Below, one piece after another: positions 5,828 through 12,879 of a stretch of DNA of 14,330 bases. Origin of the DNA: Saprospiraceae bacterium (GTDB lineage: Bacteria; Bacteroidota; Bacteroidia; Chitinophagales; Saprospiraceae); assembly GCA_020436865.1 (NCBI GenBank), contig JAGQXA010000155.1, forward strand, positions 1 through 14,330, read 5' to 3'. A program made the position numbers and the translations under genes. Under the pieces are notes generated by a model. The model ran no database searches, was not told where the DNA came from, and saw only the letters and a list, made by a program, of their open reading frames with translations. Position 1 is the first letter of the stretch, and each line of letters opens with the position of its first letter.

Positions 5828-7561
5828 TCAATCGATGATCTCGTCGATGTTGTTCCAGTGAGGATCTACCATCGGCACCGGGGCTTGCATCACCTTTTCC
5901 AGTTCGTAGTGATCCAGCCGGTTGTGGTAGAAATACAACAAATGAAAATCTTCGCTCACAAAATGCCCTTCCTTGTTGATCTTCAGCACCTTGGCCGGAT
6001 GATAAACACCGAGATGCTTGAGCCCGTCGCGGATCAGTTCGGCCGGCTCCCAGGAGATCTGCTTAGCCAGGCGGATCTCTCCTCTCTCCTCGCGCTGTTT
6101 CAGTTCGGCCTGCAAATGGGAGATCGCCGTTTCCATATCTTCGCGGGTGAAGAAATGATCGTCGGTCGGCAGGCGAAGTACCGCGTAGAGATCGAGCGAA
6201 GGGTTTTGAATGCGCAACAGGTTAAAGGCTGCAAAAGCCACCAGATGACTTGACAGAACCACATTTTCGCGGAAATAGCGCTCCACCACGCGGTCGGCCA
6301 GGATCTTGGTGTACTCTGCCTCGCGCTGCAGGTCGGCCTCCACTCCTTCTGCGCTCAGGAAGTAGTCTTTCACCTCTACCACCTGCCCTTTCGAATCGTG
6401 GCTGACGCCGTTCTCGTCTACAAAATTGCCCAGCACATCGAGCGGTTTCCCGAACGCCAACGTGATCTCGGAAGGTTGTGAAAACACCTTCCAGGCAAAC
6501 TTCAGGATCTTGCGGATGCTGAAGCCGAAATCTCGTTGCCGGAAGTAACGCTCTTTGCCGGTGCGCCGCAGGTGTTGATCGATCAGGTAGCGGGCTTCGA
6601 GCACGACGTGATACCCCAACACTACCGGTACGATGAAGATCTTTTGGTCCTTTCCACTTTCGTACATCGCCCGTTGGGCCTCTACGACGGTCCCGAGCAA
6701 CCCCATTTTGAGGTGGGTTTCCAGGGAGCCCGAACGCGAACGGGTTCCGCCGGGAAAAAACAAACTGTTGGTGCCGCGCTGCAGCGAGAGGTTCGACATC
6801 GACTTCAGTACCTCCAGGTAGATCGGGTTCTTTTTGCGGCGGTCTACGCGATAGGCGCCCAGGCGATTCATGAAGTAGGCCGTATAGCCGGTATTATAAA
6901 GGTTCAGTCCGGCGCCATAGCTGAACGACGGCAAGCCCAGCACCTCATCCATCACATATCCCACCAGGATCGAGTCGAGATTGCTGAAGTGTGTCGGCAA
7001 GACCACTACAGTGCCCTTGTTGATCAGACTGCGCACCGTGTCCAGTTCGCCGCGGGCGACCAGGCGCTCGTAGAGTTGGTGCCGGGAGGTATAGAGGCGT
7101 CGAAAGTTGCGGCTTGCCGCGGCATTTAGCAAGCGCTTGAAAAAGAAGGTCAGAAAGCGCCGGGCAAATCGAAACGTCTTGATGCTAAAGGTCCCCACGA
7201 TCTCCTCGGAGTAGCGATGGAGGATGCGGCGCAGCAGCATTTCGTTGGTGGCGCGGGCCTCCTCCTCTTCGCGATCGAGCGACTTCACTATCAGTCGATT
7301 CTGCACCTTCTTCCAAAACTGGCGTTCGTCGGGCGGATCGACCTTCCAGGGTTCTTCCTTGATGCGGATCTGTTCGAGGTAGATCGTTTTCGCGATCAGG
7401 TCGCTAATGCGACCGCCGTACTTCTTCAACAAGCGTTCGAGCGTAAATTCGTCGATCTCCCGGATAAAGTTCCGGCGGTCCTGGTGCAGCTTGTAAATTG
7501 GCCATTCCTTGATGTCCGGAATAACGTGTGGGTATAACTTTGGCCTTTTTCTCTTGATCAT
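5828..7561 (-). CDS. PlsB/PlsC-type glycerolipid acyltransferase-like protein
   Basis: The protein has 577 residues counted from the ATG at 7559-7561. An open frame continues 47 codons upstream but lies inside engB and reads as non-protein-like sequence, so I reject that extension. Residues 1-180 are charged and largely helical, with DREEEEAR and clusters of Arg/Lys. The acyltransferase core follows: motif I is PTHFSNLDS with His191 and Asp196 (the HX4D catalytic pair), motif II is around GAYRVDRR (235-242), and motif III is FFPGGTRSRSG (268-278). IFIVPVVLGYHVVLEA is the motif IV-like IVPV strand. The C-terminal 200 residues hold further helices. By family it would acylate glycerol-3-phosphate or a lysophospholipid at the inner membrane. 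The exact acceptor is unknown. Motif III has Gly where PlsC enzymes normally have Glu (FPEGTRS). It lies 26 bases after engB on the same strand. Confidence 0.83.
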   Translation of the reverse strand: MIKRKRPKLYPHVIPDIKEWPIYKLHQDRRNFIREIDEFTLERLLKKYGGRISDLIAKTIYLEQIRIKEEPWKVDPPDERQFWKKVQNRLIVKSLDREEEEARATNEMLLRRILHRYSEEIVGTFSIKTFRFARRFLTFFFKRLLNAAASRNFRRLYTSRHQLYERLVARGELDTVRSLINKGTVVVLPTHFSNLDSILVGYVMDEVLGLPSFSYGAGLNLYNTGYTAYFMNRLGAYRVDRRKKNPIYLEVLKSMSNLSLQRGTNSLFFPGGTRSRSGSLETHLKMGLLGTVVEAQRAMYESGKDQKIFIVPVVLGYHVVLEARYLIDQHLRRTGKERYFRQRDFGFSIRKILKFAWKVFSQPSEITLAFGKPLDVLGNFVDENGVSHDSKGQVVEVKDYFLSAEGVEADLQREAEYTKILADRVVERYFRENVVLSSHLVAFAAFNLLRIQNPSLDLYAVLRLPTDDHFFTREDMETAISHLQAELKQREERGEIRLAKQISWEPAELIRDGLKHLGVYHPAKVLKINKEGHFVSEDFHLLYFYHNRLDHYELEKVMQAPVPMVDPHWNNIDEIID

Positions 7562-7587
7562 TGCTCTGAAGTAATTGCGGCCTTTCC

Positions 7588-8202
7588 CTATTTCGGGGAG
7601 GCCTGGAAACCCTGATTGAGCTCCTCGATGAAGGCGAGGAGCTCTTCTCTGCCGTCCGAAGTGTTCGCCGAAGTGACAAATTCCTGCGGAAGGCTGTGCC
7701 AATGCTGCAAAAGTTCCTGGCGGATCGCGGCGATATTCTTCTCGATATCGACTCCCTTCTTTTTTCGATCGGTCTTAGTGTAGGCGATCACGAAAGGAAT
7801 ATGCATTTCACCGAGCCAGTTGATAAATTCGATGTCGATCGGCTGTGGCGGCACGTTCGAGTCGACCAGCACAAAGGCGCATTGCAAATTCGAGCGATTT
7901 TGCAGGTAGTGGGCGATCATTCGCTCCCATTCCTGTCGCTTTTTCTTGCTGATACGCGCGTAGCCGTAGCCCGGCAGGTCAACCAGATACCAACGGTCGT
8001 TCACCAGAAAGAAATTGAGCAGTTGGGTCTTTCCTGGAGTGTTGGAAACACGGGCCAGATTGTTTCGACCGACCAGCATATTGATCAGGGAGGACTTCCC
8101 GACGTTCGATCGGCCGATGAAGGCATATTCCGGACGCGCGTCTTGCGGGCACTTCGCCTCGTGCGGAAAGCTACCGATAAAAGTGACATTGTGAAAATCC
8201 AT
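7588..8202 (-). CDS. engB: Ribosome biogenesis GTP-binding protein EngB (YihA/YsxC)
   Basis: EngB is an essential small GTPase in many bacteria, needed for late assembly of the large ribosomal subunit. All G motifs are present. G1 is GRSNVGKSS at 30-38, and G2 lies within NTPGKTQLLNFF at 54-65. G3 is DLPGYGYA at 75-82, followed by the family's lysine-rich ISKKKRQEW. G4 is TKTD at 142-145 and G5 is TSAN at 177-180. The length is 204 residues, standard for the family. I chose the ATG at 8200-8202, which has GGAG seven bases upstream. The frame also extends ten codons to a TTG at 8230-8232, but that would overlap the probable -7 box. It is the first gene of the minus-strand cluster that continues into the acyltransferase, channel and exonuclease. 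Confidence 0.97.
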   Translation of the reverse strand: MDFHNVTFIGSFPHEAKCPQDARPEYAFIGRSNVGKSSLINMLVGRNNLARVSNTPGKTQLLNFFLVNDRWYLVDLPGYGYARISKKKRQEWERMIAHYLQNRSNLQCAFVLVDSNVPPQPIDIEFINWLGEMHIPFVIAYTKTDRKKKGVDIEKNIAAIRQELLQHWHSLPQEFVTSANTSDGREELLAFIEELNQGFQASPK

Positions 8203-8229
8203 GGAAAGGCTCCGTTTTGGCCCGATGTG

Positions 8230-8237
8230 CAAAGCTA
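8230..8237 (-). promoter_or_regulatory. Putative -7 box for the engB cluster
   Basis: On the minus strand this reads TAGCTTTG, an exact match to TAnnTTTG. It would place transcription start about 20 bases before the engB ATG. No TTG sits at the usual -33 distance, so the call rests on the -7 box and its position alone. Confidence 0.45.
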
Positions 8238-8293
8238 ATCATTTGTACCCGCATAGCGGCATGCTCCTGCCAAAACATCCACAATATTGGCCG

Positions 8294-8314
8294 GGCCGAC
8301 TGAGCAATTCGGCC
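8294..8314 (+). other. Short hairpin with T-rich tail in the engB/beta-barrel intergenic region
   Basis: GGCCGA (8294-8299) and TCGGCC (8309-8314) form a six-pair stem with a nine-base loop, followed on the plus strand by TTCTCTTTTGTT. It looks like a small intrinsic terminator, but no plus-strand gene lies just upstream. It sits immediately before the proposed -33 element of the beta-barrel gene and could insulate that promoter, or be chance. Confidence 0.3.
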
Positions 8315-8320
8315 TTCTCT

Positions 8321-8351
8321 TTTGTTAAAATGGGTTAATGTTGCAAATTTG
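8321..8351 (+). promoter_or_regulatory. Putative Bacteroidota promoter for the beta-barrel protein gene
   Basis: TTTG at 8321-8324 is followed after 19 bases by CAAATTTG at 8344-8351. This matches the TTTG-N19-TAnnTTTG architecture with one mismatch in the -7 box. The -7 box lies inside the perfect palindrome GCAAATTTGC (8343-8352), which could also be an operator. The predicted leader is about 65-70 bases long. Confidence 0.5.
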
Positions 8352-8424
8352 CAGTGCAGACCGGGCATCAGTCCTTCTCAACCCAGCGTTGAAACTTCGC
8401 TACCGACCACTAAACACGACCGCC

Positions 8425-9057
8425 ATGAAGAGAATTCTATTTGTCCTGCTTTCCCTGTCGATCCCTTGCTTTCTTCACGCCCAGTTCCTGCTGGGTTTCA
8501 AGGGAGGACTCAGCACCACGGAGGTAAATCCCAGCGATATCGTCATCCAGGGCGACGGCACCGGAACGCTCACCATCGGACTGGAGAATATCAACTTTGG
8601 GGTGCATGGTGGATTGTGGATCCGCGCCGAGATCGGCAGCTTCATTATTCAGCCGGAATTTCTTTATAACTCCAATAAGGTCGATTACCGCATCGAAGAC
8701 TTCCGCTCGGGCGCCACCTTCGACAAGATCCTGCACGAAACCTACGAAAGCCTCGACATCCCCGTGATGGTCGGCTTCAAGTTCGGCTCTCTGCGGCTGC
8801 AGGGTGGCCCCGTCGCGCATCTCCACCTCTCTGCCAGTTCCGAACTGAAGGAGGTGCCTGGCTATGACCTCAATTTCGATGAAATGACCTACGGCTGGCA
8901 GGCCGGCCTGGGGCTCGACATCTGGCAGATCACGCTCGACGCGAAGTTCGAAGGCAATTTCACCAAATTGGGCGACCACATGACCATCTTCGGCAACGAT
9001 TACGATTTCGACAAAACGCCGAACCGCATCATCGCCTCCCTTGGTTTTTTCTTCTAA
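8425..9057 (+). CDS. Outer-membrane beta-barrel protein (OMP_b-brl type)
   Basis: This 210-residue protein has a clear signal peptide, MKRILFVLLSLSIPCFLHAQ, cleaved near residue 20. The mature part alternates short amphipathic strands and polar turns. Examples are FLLGFKGGLSTTEV (21-34), NFGVHGGLWIRAEIGSFIIQ (57-76), PVMVGFKFGSLRLQGGPVAHL (113-133), WQAGLGLDIWQITLDAKFEG (158-177) and the last strand RIIASLGFFF. The C-terminal Phe is the usual Bam recognition end. This is the pattern of the small eight-strand barrels (PorT-like/OMP_b-brl_2) common in Bacteroidota. No specific function can be assigned. The frame runs 29 codons further upstream, but the ATG at 8425 is chosen because the signal peptide starts there. 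It is followed by the ECF sigma gene after 73 bases. Confidence 0.85.
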   Translation: MKRILFVLLSLSIPCFLHAQFLLGFKGGLSTTEVNPSDIVIQGDGTGTLTIGLENINFGVHGGLWIRAEIGSFIIQPEFLYNSNKVDYRIEDFRSGATFDKILHETYESLDIPVMVGFKFGSLRLQGGPVAHLHLSASSELKEVPGYDLNFDEMTYGWQAGLGLDIWQITLDAKFEGNFTKLGDHMTIFGNDYDFDKTPNRIIASLGFFF

Positions 9058-9130
9058 CCCAGACCCGGCATACAACCATGTACGCGAATCACCCTTCCTT
9101 ATTACTGAACCCTTTGAAGGAATACTCTGA

Positions 9131-9667
9131 ATGGCGACCAAGCTTGGAATGACGGAGGCCGAATTGATCGACTCTTGCCTTGCCAACGATCGGCTGGCAC
9201 AGAAGGAACTGTACGACCGGTATCGCAAGGCCATGTACACCCTGGCCTACCGGATCACGGGCGATTTCGAATCGGCTGCCGACGTGTTGCAGGATGCCTT
9301 TCTCAAGGTGTTCAGGGGCTTGCCGGCCTTTCGCCGGGAATCCACCCTCGGCGCCTGGATCAAAACGATCGTCATCCGCACCGCTTACAGCGCCATTCGA
9401 AAAGAAAAGATGTACTTCGAACCGATCGACGGCCAGGCTAGCAATGAGTTTGTCGACTGGGGCGATTACCTCCAGGCCGAATACCTGGAAAAAGCGATCC
9501 TCGCTTTGCCGGAAGGCTATCGGGCGGTATTTGTGCTGATCGAAGTCGAAGGTTACTCCCACAAGGAGGTGGCCGACATGCTCCGCATCTCAGTGGGCAC
9601 CTCCAAGTCGCAGCTGTTCTACGCCAAAAAGAAACTGAAGAGTACCTTGAAAGAGTTTGGGTATTGA
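9131..9667 (+). CDS. ECF-type RNA polymerase sigma-70 factor
   Basis: This 178-residue protein has only the two domains kept in ECF sigma factors. Region 2 is about 24-90, with AQKELYDRYRKAMYTLAYRI and the core-binding/-10 segment SAADVLQDAFLKVFRGL; FRRESTLGAWIKTIVIRTA then leads to the linker. Region 4 is about 118-172, with LPEGYRAVFVLIEVEGYSHKEVADMLRISVGTSKSQLFYAKKKLK, in which the helix-turn-helix is HKEVADML..SVGTSKSQL. The start at 9131 has AAGGA about ten bases upstream. An in-frame ATG at 9149 is possible. The next gene, 49 bases on, looks like its anti-sigma factor. Target promoters cannot be deduced; autoregulation is common for the family but not shown here. Confidence 0.95.
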   Translation: MATKLGMTEAELIDSCLANDRLAQKELYDRYRKAMYTLAYRITGDFESAADVLQDAFLKVFRGLPAFRRESTLGAWIKTIVIRTAYSAIRKEKMYFEPIDGQASNEFVDWGDYLQAEYLEKAILALPEGYRAVFVLIEVEGYSHKEVADMLRISVGTSKSQLFYAKKKLKSTLKEFGY

Positions 9668-9716
9668 TCGACAGACATAGTAAAAATCCGCCGTTTTCAT
9701 CTTTCATCTGATCGAG

Positions 9717-10340
9717 ATGGAATTGCACGAACACAACAAAGACCGCCTGCGTGACGCGCTCAGAGAATTGCCTTCCTATGAGCCTCCCGACGACCTGTGG
9801 CAACCCATCCAGCGCGAGCTGGAAGAGGGGGAATCGCGTCCGACCCTCGAACGGGCTATCGGCAAACTACCGGAATACGAGCCGCCGGAAAGGGTCTGGA
9901 TATCCCTGCAGGACAGCCTCCAGGGGCAAAGCCTTCGATCCCGGAAACTTCGCCGTTGGTATCCGGCCGCCGCCGCCGCTCTGTTGGTCGGTGTGATCTT
10001 CACCTTCTGGAAGCAGGGGCAATCCCACTCCGACGACTATCAGGTAACAACCTCCTACTCGGTGGAATTCGTCGATCAGGACCTTCTTGCCCCCGACTGG
10101 GAAGAAGACGAGGCGGCTTTTGCCCTGGTCGAAGAATGGTGCGCGCAAACACCGCTGCTTTGCAGTAATCCCGACCTTCAACTATTACAGCGGGAATTAC
10201 AAGAACTGACCTCGGCCAAGGAAACGCTCGTGGCCGCCCTCGACCAGTATGGCAACGACCCCGACCTGATCGGTCAACTGGCGGAGATCGAACTCGAACG
10301 CACTTCGCTACTCAAACAGATGCTCGAACGCATGATCTGA
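9717..10340 (+). CDS. Probable membrane-anchored anti-sigma factor with duplicated N-terminal motif
   Basis: This 207-residue protein has a charged cytoplasmic N-terminus (1-80), one transmembrane helix (about 82-98) preceded by LRSRKLRRWYP, and a periplasmic part (about 100-207) with a helical, coiled-coil-like end (153-205). The topology and its place directly after an ECF sigma gene argue that it holds that sigma factor at the membrane. The cytoplasmic part contains an internal repeat: LPSYEPPDDLWQPIQREL (18-35) and LPEYEPPERVWISLQDSL (51-68), 33 residues apart. This probably makes two copies of a short helix-bearing element that could contact the sigma factor. I see no zinc-binding HxxxCxxC motif, so it is not a classical ZAS anti-sigma protein. 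The periplasmic part has two cysteines, Cys142 and Cys149. No ligand domain is recognised. The family is inferred from context and layout rather than from a named motif. Confidence 0.78.
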   Translation: MELHEHNKDRLRDALRELPSYEPPDDLWQPIQRELEEGESRPTLERAIGKLPEYEPPERVWISLQDSLQGQSLRSRKLRRWYPAAAAALLVGVIFTFWKQGQSHSDDYQVTTSYSVEFVDQDLLAPDWEEDEAAFALVEEWCAQTPLLCSNPDLQLLQRELQELTSAKETLVAALDQYGNDPDLIGQLAEIELERTSLLKQMLERMI

Positions 10341-10371
10341 CTTGTCACAACCTTAAACCGGAACCGTCGAA

Positions 10372-11271
10372 ATGAATAAATTGTCGAACTGTTGGATGAC
10401 CTTATTGCTGTTGTGCGCTGCCGATTTCGCCATTGCACAGTCTACTCCGATGCAAGTGGTTACCAGAACGGTAGAGAAGACCCTTCCGTACCGCAGCGGC
10501 TCCGAAGTGAATATCGAAGGCGAAAAAGCCGAGATCGTCGTGGAAACCTGGGACCGCAACGAGGTGAAGATCGTGCTCGAACTCGTCGCCAAACATCCCG
10601 ACCGGGCCGTGGCCGAACGCGATGTGAAGAGCATTAAGTTCTCTATCGATCAGCACGGCGACATGATCTATTTCCGCAACTATATTTCGCCCGACGAAGG
10701 GCAACCTAAGCCGGAATCGACGCTGAAGGCCATCTATACCGTCACGCTGCCCGACGAATGCCCGCTTTATCTCAAGAACTACTTCGGACTGGCAAATGTC
10801 AGCAACCTCTCCCGTTTCCTTCGCCTGCGTACGGAATTCAGTAATGTGTTCCTGCAAAACCTCAGCGGCGATATCGGCCTCACCACGCGTTTCGGCGACC
10901 TCAATGCCCAGGGTCTCTCCGGCACGGTCAGCATCGACGCCCGTCGCTCTGATATTACGCTGCACGATATCAGCGGCGATTTCGACATTCGCTCCACCTA
11001 CGGGATCATCAAACTGTTCACCGACGAAAGTCTCGTCAACCTCAATATCGAAGCGGAAAAGTCGGACGTTTATTTCTTCGATCCCAAACCGGGCATTTAT
11101 GGGTACACCCTGACAGCTCATTATGGCAATATCAGCGTACCGAACGACCTCAAATTCAATTTTCTGGAGAACAGCTCCGCCACCAAGCGCTGGAAATTCT
11201 CTCCGACCAAGGAAATGGCCACCATTTCCATTAAGATCTCCTTCGGCGATATCGTCATTCGAAATCCCTAG
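10372..11271 (+). CDS. Exported DUF4097-like beta-repeat protein (putative adhesin)
   Basis: This 299-residue protein has a signal peptide (1-23, ending AIAQ). Cys15 lies in the hydrophobic core but lacks a good lipobox (LLLC), so a lipoprotein is unlikely. The opening VEKTLPYRSGSEVNIEGEKA with AEIVVETWDRNEVKIVLEL is typical of DUF4097/putative adhesin proteins. The central part, about 140-240, is a run of short beta repeats of roughly 17-20 residues. Its landmarks are NLSGDIGLTTRFGDL, GLSGTVSIDARRSDI, DISGDFDIRSTYGI and NLNIEAEKSDVYF, which suggest a right-handed beta-solenoid. No enzyme motif is visible. It starts 31 bases after the anti-sigma gene and is probably co-transcribed. Such proteins often lie beside sigma/anti-sigma pairs in Bacteroidota, but their molecular role is not settled. 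The stop is only 12 bases from the glpK stop on the other strand. Confidence 0.83.
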   Translation: MNKLSNCWMTLLLLCAADFAIAQSTPMQVVTRTVEKTLPYRSGSEVNIEGEKAEIVVETWDRNEVKIVLELVAKHPDRAVAERDVKSIKFSIDQHGDMIYFRNYISPDEGQPKPESTLKAIYTVTLPDECPLYLKNYFGLANVSNLSRFLRLRTEFSNVFLQNLSGDIGLTTRFGDLNAQGLSGTVSIDARRSDITLHDISGDFDIRSTYGIIKLFTDESLVNLNIEAEKSDVYFFDPKPGIYGYTLTAHYGNISVPNDLKFNFLENSSATKRWKFSPTKEMATISIKISFGDIVIRNP

Positions 11272-11283
11272 CCTTTATCTGAA

Positions 11284-12762
11284 CTAGCTCATGGTTCGAC
11301 GCACGGCTTCTTTCCAGCCGTCGTACAATCGCTCCCGTTCGGATTCGTTCATCTCGGGTTCAAAAGTGGCCCCTAACTGCCAGGCATTATCCAGCTCTTC
11401 GGCGCGCCAATATCCCACGGCAAGGCCGGCCAGATACGCGGCGCCCAAAGCGGTCGTTTCGATCATCTGCGGACGCTCGACCGGTACGCCGAGGATGTCG
11501 GACTGAAACTGCATCAGCAGATTGTTGGCGCTGGCCCCACCGTCGACCCGCAGCGCCTTCAAGGCGATGCCGGAGTCCTTCTCCATTACCTGCAACACGT
11601 CGCGCGTTTGGTAAGCCAGCGACTCGAGCGTAGCCCGGATCAGGTGGGCTTTACTCGTGCCCCGGGTCAACCCGAAGATCGCGCCCCGCGCGTACATGTC
11701 CCAGTAAGGAGCGCCCAGGCCGGCAAAGGCAGGCACGACATACACCCCTTCTGTCGACGGTACTTTCATGGCGTAGTATTCGGAATCCGGAGAATCGTCG
11801 ATCAGTTTTAGCCCGTCGCGCAGCCACTGGATCGCCGCCCCGGCTATGAAGACACTACCCTCCAACGCATACTGCACCTTCCCCCCTACCCCCCAGGCTA
11901 TCGTGGTCAGGAGGCCGGAATGTGAAATAACCGGCTGATCGCCGGTATTGAGCAACATAAAACAACCGGTACCGTAAGTGTTTTTGGCCATTCCAGCTTG
12001 CCGGCAGACCTGCCCGAATAAAGCGGCCTGCTGGTCGCCGGCGATCCCGGCAATGGGTATCGCTGCGCCGAACAGCGACGAATGGGTATGGCCGTAAATT
12101 TCACTGGACGAGCGCACCTCCGGCAACATAGCGCGAGGTATGTCGAGGATGCCGAGCATGTGCTCATCCCACTCGAGTTGGTGTATATTGAAGAGGAGCG
12201 TCCGACTGGCGTTGGTCAGATCGGTGAGATGCAGCGCTCCTCCGCTCAGCTTCCACACGAGCCAGCTGTCGATCGTCCCGAACAGGAGATCGCCCTTTTC
12301 CGCCAGGGCCCTGGCGCCTGGCAGCTCGTCGAGCATCCACCGGATCTTCGTGCCGGAGAAATAGGCATCGAAGAGAAGACCGGTTTGCTGGTGCAGATAC
12401 TCGCTGTGTCCGGCCGACTTCAACTCGTCGCACAGCGCCGCCGTCCGCCGGTCCTGCCAGACGATAGCGGGATAAATGGGTTCACCGGTATGCCGGTTCC
12501 AGACTACCGTAGTTTCGCGTTGGTTGGTAATGCCGATCGCCGCAATTTGAGATGGCTGCAGCCCTTGTTTTTGCAATACCTCCCGCGCTACCGTTAGCTG
12601 GGTCTGCCAGATCTCCTCCGGATCGTGCTCGACCCAACCGGGTTGCGGATAGTATTGGGTAAATTCCTTCTGGGCCAGATCGACGATCGTTCCGCGACGG
12701 TCGAACAAGATGGCCCGGGAACTGGTGGTTCCCTGATCCAATGAGAGAATATACTGCTCCAT
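11284..12762 (-). CDS. glpK: Glycerol kinase
   Basis: GlpK phosphorylates glycerol with ATP to sn-glycerol-3-phosphate, feeding phospholipid synthesis or glycolysis. The protein has 492 residues, the normal length, and is close to the E. coli enzyme along its whole length. SLDQGTTSSRAILFD (7-21) is the first phosphate-binding loop. PGWVEHDPEEIW, GITNQRETTVVWNR (77-90), YFSGTKIRWMLD and GIAGDQQAALFGQ (239-251, catalytic base Asp243) follow. TYGTGCFMLLNTG, LEGSVFIAGAAIQWLRDG and LRVDGGASANNLLMQFQSDI complete the FGGY fold. The open frame extends 88 codons further upstream, but that part overlaps bshC and is not GlpK-like, so I use the ATG at 12760-12762. No glpF or glpD is adjacent. The segment where Gram-positive GlpK carries its phosphorylated His (YGHTHSSLFG here) is one residue shorter and has no His at that position. 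Confidence 0.98.
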   Translation of the reverse strand: MEQYILSLDQGTTSSRAILFDRRGTIVDLAQKEFTQYYPQPGWVEHDPEEIWQTQLTVAREVLQKQGLQPSQIAAIGITNQRETTVVWNRHTGEPIYPAIVWQDRRTAALCDELKSAGHSEYLHQQTGLLFDAYFSGTKIRWMLDELPGARALAEKGDLLFGTIDSWLVWKLSGGALHLTDLTNASRTLLFNIHQLEWDEHMLGILDIPRAMLPEVRSSSEIYGHTHSSLFGAAIPIAGIAGDQQAALFGQVCRQAGMAKNTYGTGCFMLLNTGDQPVISHSGLLTTIAWGVGGKVQYALEGSVFIAGAAIQWLRDGLKLIDDSPDSEYYAMKVPSTEGVYVVPAFAGLGAPYWDMYARGAIFGLTRGTSKAHLIRATLESLAYQTRDVLQVMEKDSGIALKALRVDGGASANNLLMQFQSDILGVPVERPQMIETTALGAAYLAGLAVGYWRAEELDNAWQLGATFEPEMNESERERLYDGWKEAVRRTMS

Positions 12763-12879
12763 AACTGATCGGCTTTGGCCAAATATAGAAAAAATCTTTC
12801 CGGGGTTTAAAGTGTTAAGATTAGCGATTACTTTGCAAACCCCAATAGCTCTAACCCTATCAATGCACTTGATCTCAGT
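12763..12879. promoter_or_regulatory. Divergent glpK/bshC promoter region
   Basis: This 117-base region separates two divergent starts. On the minus strand, the -7 box TATATTTG (12780-12787) is an exact TAnnTTTG match and gives a very short glpK leader. On the plus strand, TTACTTTG (12828-12835) has one mismatch and lies about 45 bases before the bshC ATG. The palindrome TTTAAA at 12806-12811 sits 18-21 bases from both and may serve as the -33 contact in each direction (TTTA against the usual TTTG). The two promoters would then compete for polymerase. Confidence 0.45.

Noticed and set aside
6536..7129. Plus-strand open frame of 197 codons opposite the acyltransferase gene
   Set aside because: It is antisense to conserved acyltransferase motifs and its composition is typical of shadow frames (many His, Gln, Ala, Val without a fold pattern).
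7562..7702. Upstream extension of the acyltransferase (47 codons)
   Set aside because: It overlaps the engB C-terminus in another frame and is not protein-like. The ATG at 7561 begins a sensible N-terminus 26 bases after the engB stop.
5009..8202. A dedicated defence or signalling system built from the channel, acyltransferase and exonuclease genes
   Set aside because: The genes are close and co-directional, and nuclease plus membrane-protein pairs can be defence systems. However, each looks like a stand-alone chromosomal gene behind engB, with no mobile or defence neighbours, so the sequence does not support the idea.
8338..8424. Upstream extension of the beta-barrel protein (29 codons)
   Set aside because: It would bury the signal peptide, and it overlaps the predicted -7 box.
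8437..9240. Long minus-strand open frame (267 codons) opposite the beta-barrel gene
   Set aside because: It is antisense to a convincing signal-peptide/beta-barrel gene, has no recognisable domain, and its openness is explained by the GC-rich third positions of the real gene.
10414..10440. Lipoprotein signal in the DUF4097 protein (Cys15)
   Set aside because: The residue before Cys is Leu, not Gly, Ala or Ser, and a good signal peptidase I site (AIAQ) follows.
10402..11121. Minus-strand open frame of 239 codons opposite the DUF4097 gene
   Set aside because: It is a mirror of the beta-repeat coding sequence. It has no start context or family motif and sits wholly inside a well-supported gene.
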